Source: Castor canadensis
Taxonomy: Eukaryota > Chordata > Mammalia > Rodentia > Castoridae
Assembly (NCBI RefSeq): GCF_047511655.1
Contig: NC_133401.1
Location: 10,696,001 to 10,760,000, forward strand
DNA length: 64,000 bases
Direction: 5' to 3'
The notes below the pieces were generated by a model that saw only the letters and a list, made by a program, of their open reading frames with translations, searched no databases and was not told the origin of the DNA. Below, one piece after another: positions 35,461 through 48,084 of the stretch. Position 1 is the stretch's first letter; the number at the start of each line of letters is the position of its first letter. Made by a program: the position numbers and the translations under genes.

Positions 35461-36022
35461 AGAGTTGTGTGTTCATGAGTAGTAGTCTGAGCAGATGCAT
35501 CTAACCCACAAATTTTTTGTTGAATGTCAAGGGAAAATGAGACTTTTTCATTACTGACTGATGCAGCTTGGTCAGATCCGATTGTGGAATCACATACTGT
35601 CCTTGAATGAAAGAAGCCTCTAGAGAAGGTCCTTCCAGATCAGGTTTGAGTCACATGGAAAGGGTACTGAGGGGAAAGCTGGTACTGTCACCGTTTGTGC
35701 TGTGTTTGTCCTGGCCACCTGAAAATATGACTGAGGAACTTGACCCGTGCGCTGCATGTGATGGTCACACCTTTCATGGGGGTCTGGAAGAGAGTCTCCA
35801 CATGACCATGAAGATCTGTTTGACACAGTCAATGACATATTATGAAATGGCAGCTATAGTGATGGTGTGCTCAGTTGAGTTGGGGAGCATATCCCCTGCC
35901 ATCTGGACCTGAGTCCCTGTACTCTTTCATATTTCCTTGGTCCTGCAACTACCTTTTCCAATGAGAGAGCCACCTGACTAGCAGGGACCATCAGCCTTAG
36001 GGTCACAGGGAAACCGCTGGAA
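35461..36022 (-). pseudogene. PCBP2 processed pseudogene, truncated
   Basis: Minus-strand reading in order: PVTLRLMVPASQ...LSLEK (KH2 domain start of poly(rC)-binding protein 2), S*TVSNRSSW-type remnant of the ECVKQIC...METLSQSP region, SNLIWKD/LEGPPLEA linker, IQGQYVIPQSDLTKLHQ, then LDASAQTTTHE, the start of KH3. These segments come from several PCBP2 exons with no introns between them, so this is a retrocopy. Both the 5' part (KH1) and the rest of KH3 are missing, and frames shift several times. The SNLIWKDLLEA and QYVIPQSDLTKL segments fit PCBP2 better than PCBP1. Confidence 0.85.
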
Positions 36023-36354
36023 ATTATGAAAGCATCAAAGAGCAAAATTCAATGAAATCTGTCAGATGAGAGGGGCTTAGCTCAAAACTGCAAACTCAGT
36101 AGAAGAAGCTACTGATAAGTAAGTTATCATCACTGGATTTTCTGCCAGTATTATCCTGGCTCAGTATCTAATCAAAGTCAGGGTGGTATGAGAGCCAGCA
36201 CAGCTAGAACGATGCAGATTAATCCATAATCCCTTCTGCTGTTCACCACTACCGCCTATGATCTGTGTCATTTCTGGAGAGTCATCTATTACAAGTTTTA
36301 AATAGTTTGTGAATTTTCAGTTTCTACACACTTAATTTGTATACTTGTCCACAT

Positions 36355-36815
36355 GCCAGTCAAAGCCCCAGATGTGACAAGACATAATGGAATACACTGA
36401 AAGCTGCTGGACAGTGTGCTGTAGGTGGAGAAGGGGAAAGAAGAGTGATAGGGAAGTTTACACTGAATAAAATGTAATATATTTGCAGGTAAAATACCAA
36501 AGGCAAAACTCTACTGAATAATGAATAGATACTCAAACAATGAATGTTAAGAATGTAGAACAATTCATGTTAAGGGGGCGGTATCAAAGTGATGGGGAAG
36601 GTAAAGGAAGAGGCAAAGAAGTGTTGATGTATTTTTTGTACATGTGTGAATATGGAACACAGAAATCTGTTAAAGTCATTTTAAGAAAGGCGGAGGGGGT
36701 AGAAGGGAGAACTATGGAGAGGATGAAACAAACCAGGATACATGATATGGAAAGGTCAAAATGAAATCTCCTATGTAACTATTATAAACTAATAAAATAT
36801 TTTTTTTAATTATTT
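36355..36815 (+). mobile_element. old L1 3' end
   Basis: Purine-rich 3' UTR-like sequence (gaaaggcggagggggtagaa, ggaaggtaaaggaagaggc) ends in ctattataaactaataaaat and a T/A-rich tail. It resembles the older 3' UTR type at 12600-12930. Confidence 0.6.
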
Positions 36816-39800
36816 AAAAAATTTTTTTTTAAAAGTTCCCAGATTTGGATTGCTTTATCAGTGTTCTTTGCTACTTTTCAATATATAAAGTGTAAATAAG
36901 AAAGTTTAAAGCTGAGAATACACCAATTTTCTAAATTTATGAGTCTCAAATAACCTTGACAAAATTTTAGAATAAAAGATTTTTTCTCATTCCACTTATG
37001 AATCCAGCTGCACTCATTCTACATAGCATATTATCTAATGGACTCTAGAACAGTGCCAAAAAAGGAGGAAAATTTTGTGTTAAAGAAAGATTAATTCCAG
37101 AATAGCAATCCTCAAAAAAATTCTATGACTGCTCCATCAAAACATTTTTGTCAAACCTTTAAGGTAGAGAAAACAGACCTCCAAATTGTCTCCAAAAGAT
37201 GGAACAGAATACTTTACATCTTATTCTTTGCAACCAGAGGTAATTCAGTACCCCAAAGAGATCAGAATGTTAAGATATTATGAGAAAAGTATACCAAAGA
37301 CAGAAGCATGTTACATTATGGATAAAAGTTGAAAAAATTGCATAATTCAAAAGGTACCAGTCACAAATATATTTAAAATAGTATGAATACATTTATATAA
37401 AATATCCAGAATCAGCAAATCCATAGAGAAACAAATTAGAATATTGTTCACTGGTTGTTTGGGGAGCGAGAGAGGTATGAGGAGAAACTGCAGGTGGATA
37501 TGGGATAAAGGGAAGCTTGAAATACACTGGCCTCCCAGCATGTCTTTGTCAAAAAATACTAAATTTTATGAATAAGTGTATCTCTTTATCTATGAATTTT
37601 GCCTCAATTATCTTAATCAGAGAAACATGAAGTTTGTTTTAAAAGATTGGCCCTAATTTTATCACTCACAGTCACACAAATTTTCTCACAAATATCCAAT
37701 AGTGGGTAAACAAATGTAGGCATATCAATATAAAATAACACTTGGTAATCATGGGAATAATAAGATAAATCCATTTGAGTTAAAGGAAAACATGTTCAGG
37801 TTAAATTTTTAGGTATGAGAAGCCTAATTATAGAGTGAAGTTGATAATCTGTGCCCATATTGGGACATACGCAAATCTAGGAATAGAAAATTCCAGGACT
37901 TGAAAACCCCATGATGCTTGGCCCTCTTAAGCCCCAAATACAAGTGGCCTGAAAGTTCACTGATAGGACCCTAGAACAGAGAGCGCAAAGTTGGGCCTCC
38001 AGCTTTGTGACATGGGCTGAAAGCTCTCACCCAAATTCGCCTCATAAATAAGAGAGTTTTTCTAGAGACCTGCAACTAGAGATTCCTTCATCCTCTGATA
38101 GTCTCTTCCTGCCTTTTTACTTTGGAGAGAATGTAAACAGTAAACTCTGCCTCCTAATCACTGATTCACATGCATGGAATCATTGCCACAAAATATTCCA
38201 CCTTACATTTTGGTTAATGATAGCTAGAAGGCAAAGATGTTGAGGAGGCAGAGGTCTTCACACAGATGAGAGAGTAGGCTGAAGTTCTAACACAAAGCTC
38301 AATACTCACAATAGCAGCTTCCTCTTGCACTAGGCTGCCTGTTAAAATATGTTAAATAATGGTAAAAGGATCTAGTAAGGCTACAGATACTTATGAAAAA
38401 ATTGCATATTGCCTAAACATTATCTGAGGACATGGGTGTGTTGATAATTGGATGGTTTAGAAGGTATTTTACCCACTGCAACCAGCACAGCAAGAAAAGA
38501 GCACAACCTGTCTGCTAAAATCCACCCTTAAGCATTAGTGTAGTAACTCAGTTATCACAGATACATGGCCTATTTGAATGAAGCCAAGAATTAACACAGT
38601 CCCTATATTTTTCTTTAGAAAGTATCAAGATCCAAAAGAAGAGCATTAACCCCTCTTAAATAATCTTTTCTTCTGTTGAGTTTTATGATGAGGGGAACAT
38701 GTGCAATCGGATTGAATTACTCATCGTTTATATGACATGGTTTATTTAGGCTTTCTGTGAAGCACATACCAGAAATACTCTTGAGAGCTGTGAACAGACG
38801 GCATGAGCTCCTTAACTGTAACATTGCCTTCAGGTCAGGGCTTAATATCTCAGACACATGTGCTGCCCACTCTGTGGATTTTGGCAATAGGAGAGGCTGA
38901 CAGAGACTAACAGTCTCTCTTATTCCAAGACCTCCAGTACATAATTATGAGGATCAAGCTAATAGTGTGGACAAAAAACGATATTTATTTCTCTCCTCTG
39001 TCTCCATAAGAGTATAGAAGCAAAAGTAAAAAACAATGGAAGGCTGTGTATGCATAAAGAAGACAGAATACATTGTAATTTACTGGTTTGCATTTTTAAC
39101 ACTTACATTTTTTATAATTCTCAAGGGTAATTAAACACATACAAGCACACACACAGTCATAACCGTAATTGACATGTGCATGCAACGTGGAACTTACCTA
39201 TGAGGTATGTTTTTATGTTGTGGAGGGAGTAAGAAAGATAGCCTGGTTATGGATTCTTCCTGTTTCAAGAGATAAAGGGGGAAAACCCACCCAGTATTAG
39301 TTCTCCATCTTTGAAGACACTTGGCTTCAAGTATTTGAAATCATTCAGAAACTCCACATGCTGTGATATATGCAAAGACTTCAGGAATAGAAAGAAAAAA
39401 AACAGAGACAAAGACTTGCCATGGTCTGCCCAGAATAGAGACAAAGCCCTATATCTAGGCTGAGCTGAGGAGAAAATGGGGCTGGAATGGGTCTCCAACT
39501 TCAGCCTTCTACATGGTGAATAGATATCTGTGTAGAGCCCAGTTTATTTCCACTATTACTGTAAGCCCTAAATTTGTGGAAAGAGTATGCCAGACAAGGC
39601 ATAGCTAGAAGCAAAAGGGGGGCATTTATAAGGGAGTCATGATGTTGAGATCACCCTTGATATCACCGTGATCAGTTTTGACATCCCTCTGTTTTCTCTA
39701 CTCAATTTCATTCCCAGACTAGAGCATTGGGGATTCTCTGCCCTGGGGCTCTGCACCTGTCACCTCCATCTTGGTGAAAAACATTTTTGAAAAACATGTT

Positions 39801-40080
39801 TTAGACTTAATCTCTTGCCTCTATGATATCATGGTCTGATGAGGCTTTGGGGACCACTGTACCCTGAGACAGTGAGCCTCGTCATCCTGTGAGCACAAGA
39901 GGCTGAGCCTGCTCTAAGAGAGTTGGCAGAGTGAGAAAGAACCAGTGTTGGAATAAACAAGATAGCTTGTAGGAAAATTATATAAGATGCTTTGGAAAGA
40001 AGATGAAGAACTGAAATTCTTCCTCAGTTCCAGTGCAAATTGCAGAAGGCAATTTATGTCATGATTAATATAAATCCCAG
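36816..40080. other. intergenic, nothing firmly recognised
   Basis: 3.3 kb of AT-rich unique sequence. The stretch 37340-37540 has a faint old-L1 look (aatccatagagaaacaaat, gttcactggttgtttgggg). No exon, RNA gene or regulatory block is seen. Confidence 0.45.
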
Positions 40081-40349
40081 GTCTGCAGTACGTGCATTTT
40101 AGAACAGGGCCTCATGCTTGCTAAGTAGTAGGCTGTATTGCAGAGATTTGTTGGTTATTCCCTACTCCAACACTCAGAACAATTAAACCACTTAAACTTT
40201 GGCCTGATGTTCTGTGTTCTCCTATGGAGAAATCTGGCACCAAACTCTCTTCAGCACATAAGTCACAAGCAAAAAAGAACTCTGTTACATACTTAGCATT
40301 TATGCAATGTTTACTTACCTTTTTATTTTTCTACCACCTCCTGTGCAAA

Positions 40350-40545
40350 ACATTTGGCAGTATTGAGAAGTTGAATTTAGGGCTTTGCATTTGCTAGGCA
40401 GGTGCTCTACTGCTTGAGCCCCTTCTACATTCGTTAATTTTGAGATAGGGTCTTGATTTATGCCTGGCTGCTCTTGAACCACGATCTTCCCAATCTCTGC
40501 TTCCTGAGTCGCTAGGATTCCAGGCTTAAATCACTATGCCAACAT
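40350..40545 (-). mobile_element. inverted ID-like/B1 SINE
   Basis: Complement of an ID-like unit (ttgaatttagggctttgcat, ggcaggtgctctactgcttg), then B1-like sequence (gagatagggtcttgattta, ctgagtcgctaggattccag). A smaller ID-like scrap lies at about 40090-40145. Confidence 0.85.
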
Positions 40546-40564
40546 GGAAAACATTACTTATAGA

Positions 40565-41470
40565 ACTCTCTTATGTTTTAAATTTTAATTAGTAGATGAA
40601 AAAAATATATTTATTTATGGTTTACTAGATGATGTTTTGATATATGTAAATATGGCAGAATGGCTAAACCACACTGTTTAAAATATGCATTATCTCAAAT
40701 AATTACCAGTTTTTGTGTTGAGAACACTTAAAATCTACTCTCCTAGTACTTTTCAAATAGGTGATATATTGTTATTAACTATATTGACAATAATGAACAG
40801 TGAATCTCTTGTACTTATCCCTCCTGAATAAGTCTAAGTGATATTTCATTCAAAATTTCTACCGATATTTTGTTTCTCTTTACTAACATTACTTCAGTAC
40901 TTCACGTCCCAGACTCTGATACCTACTAAACTCTGTTTTTGTGAGTTTGACTTTCCATACTCCACATGTAAGTGAGAAGATGTGATATTTCTTTGTGTGC
41001 TTGGTTTATTTTACTGGGATTAATGTTCTCCAGGTTCTTCCATGTGATTAAAAAATGACTCCATTTTCTTGTTTGTTAAGACTGAATACTATTCCATTGT
41101 GTAGGTATATGTCATATTTTTGTTTTTTCTTGATTCCTTTGCTGATGAACACTTGAGCTGTTTCCATATTTTGGCTATTGTAAATAGTGTTACAATGAAC
41201 AAAAGAATGCAAATGTCTCTTTGGCATACTAATTTCCAGTTCTTCCAAGACATACGCAGGTATGGGATTGCTGGGTCATAGAATGGTATTATTTTTTAAT
41301 TAAGTTTATTTTTAAAGGGATACCTAAAATATAAAATTGCACATATTTGTGGGGAGCTATGTGTTGTTTTGATACATGTATACATTGTGCAGTTTTGAAA
41401 ACAGTTTAAACATATGTTTCCTTAAATATTTATTATTGTTTCTGGTGAAAACATTAATATTTTTTCTTCA
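40565..41470 (-). mobile_element. old inverted L1 3' UTR and ORF2 end
   Basis: Plus-strand words gatgttttgatatatgtaaa, tgtttaaaatatgcattatc, attccattgtgtaggtatat, ctgtttccatattttggcta and gggattgctgggtcatagaa are complements of an ancient mammalian L1 3' UTR and ORF2 end. A second 3' UTR scrap starts near 41285. Confidence 0.82.
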
Positions 41471-42200
41471 AGCTTTTCTTTTTTATTATTGGTGTATTGG
41501 GGGTACATTGTGACATTTGTAGTTCTTACAATATTTCATAGTTGAATTTTTCCTCTGCACTATTCTCATTTATGCCCATCCCATTCCTGGAATAATTTCA
41601 ACACATCTCATTTTTCCATTTACATACATGTATACATATTATTGGCACCATATTCACCCTTCTTTCCCTATCCCCATATCCTCCCCTTTCCCAGTATTAC
41701 CAACACCAAGGCAGGACTTGGTCTGACATCTCAATTTCTGTTTTTGTAAAAAGCAAAGTGACATTTTTGTTTGTTTAAGATAGCTATACAGAGAGTTTTA
41801 CTTGTGACATTTCCATATATATATATCCGAATTGGTTCATCACTATTTTTCTGTTTTCTACCTTAGTCCCCTTATTATGGTGATTTCAACAGGATTAAAA
41901 ATTCTGTATTCATTTTTGCATAGCATCAACCATATTCACCATGTTAACTTCCTTCTTTTGCTGTCCCTCTCTCACAGTTTGCCTACATTTAGCATGACCT
42001 ATTTTTCATAATATTGCTTGTATTTGTCCTGGGTCTATATTCTACATATGAGAGAAATATATGGTCTTTGGCTTTCTGAACCTGGCTAATTGCACTTAAG
42101 ATGGTTTTCTCTAATTCCATACTTTTACCTGCAAATGACAAATTTTAATCTTTATGGCTGAACAAAATTCCATTGTATATAAATACCACATTTTCTTAAT
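41471..42200 (-). mobile_element. inverted rodent L1 3' end
   Basis: Same antisense tail type as 14886 and 49705: attggtgtattgggggtaca, cattcctggaataatttcaa, accaacaccaaggcaggac, cttattatggtgatttcaac, then ttccattgtatataaatacc, the complement of the ORF2 end. Confidence 0.82.
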
Positions 42201-42461
42201 CTATTCATGAAATCTCCTAAGCATTTAACGTAGAGATCTATCATACCAGTTGTATAAACTTAGTTCCCAACTCTTTATGTGAAGTCAGCATTATTACTCT
42301 GACACCAGTCCAGATAAACATGTTACAGAGAAAACCTGCACACCCAAATCCTTAAGAAACATAACTGTGATCATTCTTAAGAGCATTTTAGCAAAACTGA
42401 TCCCATGAAATGCATAAAAACGATCTCTATTATGACTCAGTGAAGGTTTATCTCTCTTTGA

Positions 42462-42568
42462 AAAAAATATGGAATGCTTCACGAATTTGTGTGTTATCCT
42501 TATGTGGGAGCCATGCTAATCTTCTCTGTATTATTCCAATTTTAGTATATGTGCTGCCAAAGCTATCA
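42462..42568 (-). pseudogene. U6 snRNA retropseudogene with target-site duplications
   Basis: The minus strand reads ggcagcacatatactaaaat, tggaataatacagagaagat, tagcatggctcccacataag, gataacacacaaattcgtga, agcattccatattttttt: nearly the whole U6 spliceosomal RNA with scattered changes and an altered 5' end. It is flanked by the perfect 13-bp direct repeat tgaaggtttatct at 42441-42453 and 42569-42581, so it was reverse-transcribed and inserted. No U6-type upstream promoter is seen, so it is probably silent. Confidence 0.93.
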
Positions 42569-42581
42569 TGAAGGTTTATCT

Positions 42582-43079
42582 TAGGAACTTAAATTTCATA
42601 TATGCAAATGTGAATATCAATCAATGTCATTTCTAATGCAACAAAATAAGAAAATAGCATGATTATCTTAATGGATATGTAAAAACTCCTAATAAATAGC
42701 AGAAAGAATTTCTTCAACTTTATGAAGTTCATCAGCAAAAGAATGTGGCTTACTTCATCATTGAGTGGGAAGTGTGAATGTTTTCCCCCAATGTTAGACA
42801 AGACAAAGCTGATCATTCCCGCCATGTTTACTCCACATTGTCTGTGGGTTTAGCAAGGGCAGTGAGGGATGAAAAATAAGCAAAATTCAACAGGTTGGAA
42901 AGGAATAGGTTAAACTCTGTATTTACAATAAACAAGTTAAACTAGTAGAAAATCTGATGGCAGCTAAAACTTTAAGCTTATAACTGAGTTTTTAAAAATT
43001 TCATGATGTAACAGAGAAAAATTTGTAGTTTTTTACCTGGAAAATAAACCATTGCTATATGAAATATAAAATAGCATTT
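42582..43079. other. intergenic, nothing recognised
   Basis: AT-rich unique sequence. Confidence 0.45.
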
Positions 43080-43575
43080 AAAGTGGAATGATATATTGTG
43101 ATACTATTCGGATGAGCTAAGATGTGGAATCAACCTAGGTACCCATCACAAAGAAAATATCGTATGTATACACAATGGAGTATTTCTCATCCAGAAAAAC
43201 TGACATCCTACCAATTTCAGCAAAATGGATGGACTGCAGGTCACTGTCTTAAACAAAATAAGTCAGACATAGAATGAGAAGCACCACATGTTCTCAGTCA
43301 TATGTGGTGACTATATATATTTCAGGGCCTCACACTTGCTAGGCAGGCACTCTTATAGCTTGAACCACTATGCCAGCCAATGTGGAAACTTCAAAAAAAA
43401 GTTGACCTGAAAGAAGAATAGTGATTACTAGGCATTCCAAAGAGGTAGGGGTGTGGAAAAGGTTATGATCAATCTTATATGCATTCATAGAACTATCACA
43501 CTGAACCCCAGTAATATGTGCAATTGATACATGTTAGTAAACTAATAGTATATAGAACAAACAATAATATACTTA
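43080..43575 (+). mobile_element. old L1 3' end with inserted SINE
   Basis: ORF2-end words in sense (tgtatacacaatggagtatt, agcaaaatggatggactgca, atgttctcagtcatatgtgg) are followed by 3' UTR-like sequence to about 43575. An inverted ID-like SINE scrap sits at 43322-43382 (cagggcctcacacttgctag). Confidence 0.8.
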
Positions 43576-44690
43576 GTAATAAACTAATAAAAGTGAGCAA
43601 GTCTTACATATTGATAAATACAAAATAATGCTTAAAGAAAATTGGTTCATGTTTTGGTATATTCATGTTAAGATGTCATGTCTTCTCAGATTCATTTGTG
43701 AACTCAATGCAATTCCATTCACAATCAGAGGAATCTCTTCTCTCTCTTTCCCTCTGACACACACAAACACACAACCACACACAAACTTATGCACAGCCTT
43801 ACATAGACAATAGAGTGAAATTATTCTTGAAGTTACACTTTAAAGTTTGAGTTGAACACAATAACCTGAAAATGTATCACTTTTAAGGTCTAGAGTTGGG
43901 AAAACCCCATCAATATCATGTCTCTATCCCTAGAAACATTGAGTTTCCTGAATGCAGAACTTTTTCTAAAAGTACACATCAAAGATTCAGTAAAAGCTGC
44001 AAAAGTTGAAATAGACGAATCAGAAAAAATGACATCAAAAGCTCTTTAAACACAGTAACAAATCACTGTGTCTAAGGTGAACCAGGGAGATGAGGGAGCT
44101 AGAGAGAGATTGCTGACTGGTCTTCAGCAAGGGAAATTTCTTCCTGTGTGGAAAATACATAAAATCACTACTGCTCTAGTCTCATTCTGTAAAAACATAC
44201 TGAGTCACATGCTAAGATGATGCTCAGGATAAGGGCACAATTAAGAACAGCTATAAGTGGAAAGGAAGGACTTATATGGAAGTCATGTTGGGTGTTCACA
44301 TGTCAAGGCAACTTTCTAGAAGATTGGGGGTCTTACTGCTGTGAGGCTCTGCATCTGTTTGTTTTGTATTCTCCTTCTCTTCTGGCTTCAATAAAGCCAA
44401 CAAATCTTTGAGGACTGCTCCATCCAGAGAAACACTGTTCTGCAATCTATGTATATGTTTTTGATGAGCTGGGGGTAGTTGTGATGGGACTCGGCTCTGA
44501 AAGATTTGGCAAGGTTAGGAAGGGTCAGTGTTTCAATCAATACTTTACTGCATGTATATGTTTATATCAATGATTTTATCTGATTATTTCTCTTTTACCC
44601 AAAGAATGTGTTCATTACCATACCCCAACATTATTTATACATCCTCAAAAGCATTTTAGGAGAAATGGATGCCAATTTGTAAACAATAGG
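43576..44690. other. intergenic, nothing firmly recognised
   Basis: Unique sequence. Around 44300-44410 an aataaag follows a C/T-rich stretch and could be the end of an old LTR, but no ends can be defined. Confidence 0.4.
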
Positions 44691-45561
44691 CTGTATCCCA
44701 AGGAGGAATATAACGTAGTTTTCTAGAAATTACCTATTGTCTCCCTCTCAGCCTAGTGTTCAGTGTTGTTCCCCATGACCTGGTCTTTCTGATACATCTA
44801 TTGGGTATTCTTATGGGTTTTTTTATGTGTCTTGGTGCTTCTCTCTTGCAGCTTTCAATATTCTTTCATGTAAAGTGGAGTTTTAACTATAATATTATAT
44901 GTGATGCGCTTTTCATGTCACATCTGGTTGGGTTCTAAAAGCTTCATGTACCTGGCTGTTTATCTCCTCCTAAGATTTGGAATTTTAAAAAAATTATTGA
45001 ATATGTTTTCTATGACTTTAATTTGCATTTCTTCTCCTTGTTGTATGCCCATGATTCATAAGTTTGGTCTTTTAACATGCCCAGAGTTCTTTTGTCTTCT
45101 ATTTCAACTGTATTACTTTTTTAATTACCTGAATTGTTTACTTTGTACACCTTTTCTTCAGGCCCAGATATTATGCCTTCCACTTGATTCAGTCAATTGA
45201 TTAGGCTGTCAACTGAGTTTTTTATTTGTTGAACTATTCATTTCCAAAATTTCATTTTGATTTTTTTCAGAATCTCTGCCTCTTCATTGAACACACATTC
45301 TGAATTGTATTCTTTATTTCATACAACTATTTGTATTTTCTTTGCATTCATTGAGGTATTTATTCATACCTTCTTTGATCTTTTAATCATTCTTTTTCAT
45401 TCTTTGTTCACAATTTCATCTCATTTTATCTCTGTAATCAGAATAAGAAAGAAGATAGGAGAGAGAAAAATATGAATATAATTAAAGGAAGAGAATTTTA
45501 AAGATCTGTGGAAGAAGAAAGCAGAGGGAGGAAGAAAACAGGATTAAAAATTAAGTACTAC

Positions 45562-45685
45562 GAATTCAGTGCTGTGGCTCATGCTTACAGTCACAACACT
45601 CAAGAGGGTGAGGCAAGAAAACGGTATCCCTGTGGCCAGTCTGGGCCGTATGGTATGGTGAAAGCCTGTGTCAAAAACAAAATAG
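45562..45685 (+). mobile_element. B1-like SINE
   Basis: cagtgctgtggctcatgctt, cacaacactcaagagggtga, gtgaaagcctgtgtcaaaaa and an A-rich tail. Confidence 0.82.
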
Positions 45686-46037
45686 GAAAGCATAAAATAA
45701 GAAATCGGATATCAACTGCATAAGAAATAAGAAACAAGTAAAAATAAAACAGAAAAATGCTGTATAAAAGAGAATAAAAATTACATGTAAATATTTAAAT
45801 TGTTAGATCTAATCAAAAGACTATCCATAGAAAAAAATCAACACTAAAATGTGGAGGAGATTAAAGTAAAATAAAAATATGATTTTCAAAAGATCACATT
45901 GTGTGGGAAGCAGTGAAAGATCTTGCCACAGGTGAGTAGCTTTTATTTCTGTGTCTATTTTAGTTAGGAACTACCTGATGAGAGCTAGATGTGGCTTTTG
46001 GAGGTGTCCTGCTGCATTATTTTTTCATATTGTGTGT

Positions 46038-46078
46038 TTCTGTGCATGTGTGTGTGTGAGTGTGTGTGTGTGTTTGTG
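46038..46078. repeat. imperfect (TG)n microsatellite
   Basis: Tgtgtttctgtgcatg followed by TG repeats with an interrupting gag. Confidence 0.9.
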
Positions 46079-47496
46079 GGAGCCCATGCACAGCCTGCTA
46101 CAATTATTTTGGTATGCCCTGCTCTTCAGAAACAAGTGAGTGGACTACAAGCTTTCCGCCATTTGATCTTCTTGTCTGATGCCGTCAAATGTATGTTCCT
46201 GGGACAAGAGAGCTGTAGGGGAATGCAGCAATCCACATTAAAGCAAAATGCCCACATGCTCCATCCTGTAGTTATCAGATACTCTTAAACTTAGCTCCCA
46301 CACATGATAATTGCAATTGCTTATTACCCATACCCATCTGTGTAGGGATTTGTGCATAGGCCAACTCACTGGTTTAAGATGTAATCAACTGTAGATGCTG
46401 AGTTGAAATGTACATCTCCACTCACACACAGTCCTGCCTAAACATTGAGTTCTCCAGTGGCAGTGGAGAACTGAGGGACTCAGGTGCTCTGTCTTCAGTT
46501 CACATTGCTTTCAGAGCCAGCCCTGTGTGAGAGAGAAGGCTGAGGGAAATTGCATAATTTCCAGGTCCTGTGCTCACAGCAATCAGCTCCACCTGGCAAC
46601 AAAAGTCCACAGCTGGCAGAAACCTGAGCACTCCAAGTTACAGGCTTGCTGCCATTTCTGCAGTGATCCTCAGACAATGGCACTGTAGATCAAGTACAAT
46701 ATATTTTGTAAGGGGGAACTATTCAGCATTCATGGACTATGTGCCATGTATGTCCAAAAGCCTGGCAATAGACTGGATGAGTGTTCTTTTTTATTTCACT
46801 CCTTGAAGTTTTCATTTCCTGTGGTCAGGTCTCCCAAGACTCCCTGAGTCATGATTGGTCCTCATTTTTAAGTCTTGATCAAGATGATACAGCTTTCTGG
46901 AATATGGGGACAAAAACATGTTTCTACCCAATGCTAGCCTGGCACAGCAGGGAAGGCCCTGTCCCTCCAAATCCCCACACTGGGCTCAAGGCTTCTAGGA
47001 GATATGGGCTTGTCCGACAGCTAGGTCTGCCACTATCACCATGGCTGTCTAGATTATCTTCTGGTGGAGGCTTCCATTTTCCCTCCACTCCCCAAGTGCC
47101 CTGAGCACATGGGCAAAAATTTGGCTACTGAGATACCCCGTAGTCCAGTGGTGAGAAACTACACTTCCACCCAGCCACTACACATTTCTGCCTGAGCTTG
47201 CAGACATTTCAGCTGAAAGACTACAGGTGATGACAACTTCCAACCAATGACTTGGCCTCAAATACACAATGGGCTGGAGTCTCCTAATTGTTCTGTCACC
47301 AGTTTCTTTGTGCTTTTCTGTTGTCCTGTTCTTCTTTCAGGGTACCAGTATGCTCTCTCTCTTCTGAATACAGTCTCTACTGTGTTACCCTGACTCTTCT
47401 CATTAATAGATTAGTCAGTTTGTGAAAGCTCGTACTCTGCCATCTTGCCCTGCCTCCTCTCTGAAGATTGTAACAATACAATAGCCTGCAGTAACA

Positions 47497-47620
47497 AGTT
47501 TTCCTTCCTTTCTTTCTTTTTCTTTTCTCGTTCTCTCTCTCTCTCTCTCTTTCTTCTTCTTCTTCTTCTTCTTCTCCTCTCTCTCTCTCTTTATTTTGTT
47601 CTTCTTCTTCTTCCTTTTGG
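47497..47620. repeat. pyrimidine tract (CT/CTT)n
   Basis: About 120 bp almost purely C and T on the plus strand: TTTC, then (CT)n, (CTT)n, (CT)n and (CTT)n blocks. Such homopurine/homopyrimidine mirrors can form triplex DNA. Long frames of Arg/Glu/Lys on the minus strand are by-products. Confidence 0.95.
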
Positions 47621-47634
47621 CAACTAGAGTTTGA

Positions 47635-47692
47635 ACTTTGGACAAGCACAAGGCCCTGAGTTCAAACCCTAGTACCACCAAAAAAAAAGGTG
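47635..47692 (+). mobile_element. ID-like SINE 3' part
   Basis: caagcacaaggccctgagtt followed by caaaccctagtaccacc and an A tail. Its left part is replaced by the CT tract. Confidence 0.85.
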
Positions 47693-47759
47693 CAAGAAGG
47701 CAAAGGACCAAGCCTTGAGAGTCATGCATTCAATGGTCACAGTGCTGGTGACCACACAA

Positions 47760-48050
47760 ACACTCATGACATTTACTTTTTCCGCCCTGGAGCATCAGTC
47801 ACAAGGACCTTACTGCACATCCTAGGTGGGCAGACTACAGTAGCTTTTTGTCAATATGTTTTATTGGACACAAACACACACACGAATCGTGCAGTGTCCT
47901 TATGCCCCATTCTATTGTCCCATGTGAGTCAGAGACACATTCCATTTCAAGGGGAGGGGACTACATATGGGCATGCATTTTACTGTGATTCCTGGGAGCA
48001 GGCCTCCTTGGGGACTAGCCTCTGGCCTCCATGACTTTACTTTTACCACA
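47760..48050 (-). mobile_element. possible MLT1-type (MaLR) LTR fossil
   Basis: The minus strand contains tagtcccctccccttgaa and a following tgtctctgactcacatggg/aatagaatggg block that resembles the middle of ancient mammalian MLT1 LTRs. It is a fragment only, old and degraded, with no internal region. Confidence 0.35.
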
Positions 48051-48084
48051 TACCAAAACATCAACCTACTCTAAAGTAGTCACC

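Larger units (their letters stand above)
44700..47450 (-). mobile_element. probable old inverted L1 5' part (ORF1/5' UTR) with SINE inserted
   Basis: T-rich sequence from 44700 to 45430 (catttcttctccttgttgta, ccacttgattcagtcaatt) looks like antisense L1 ORF1 and linker. An A-rich block follows, and then C/T- and CAG-richer sequence to about 47450 that would be the 5' UTR. A B1-like SINE is inserted at 45562-45685. The assignment rests on composition and order more than on clear motifs. Confidence 0.45.

Noticed and set aside
36020-36060. Extension of the PCBP2 pseudogene into KH1 (FDAFII resembling FKAFAMII)
   Set aside because: The nucleotides upstream of the KH2 start do not align with PCBP2 in order, so the resemblance is probably chance.
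39590-39900. A possible LTR with tataaggg near 39628
   Set aside because: Only a TATA-like word and a vague resemblance to the 44.3-kb stretch; not enough to call.
42462-42568. A functional U6 snRNA gene
   Set aside because: Target-site duplications, base changes and no recognisable upstream promoter mark a retrocopy.
43900-44420. A possible LTR ending near 44400 (aataaag after a C/T-rich stretch)
   Set aside because: No defined ends, promoter block or second copy could be seen.
47377-47729. Minus-strand frames rich in Glu/Arg/Lys
   Set aside because: They translate the CT/CTT pyrimidine tract; low-complexity artefact.
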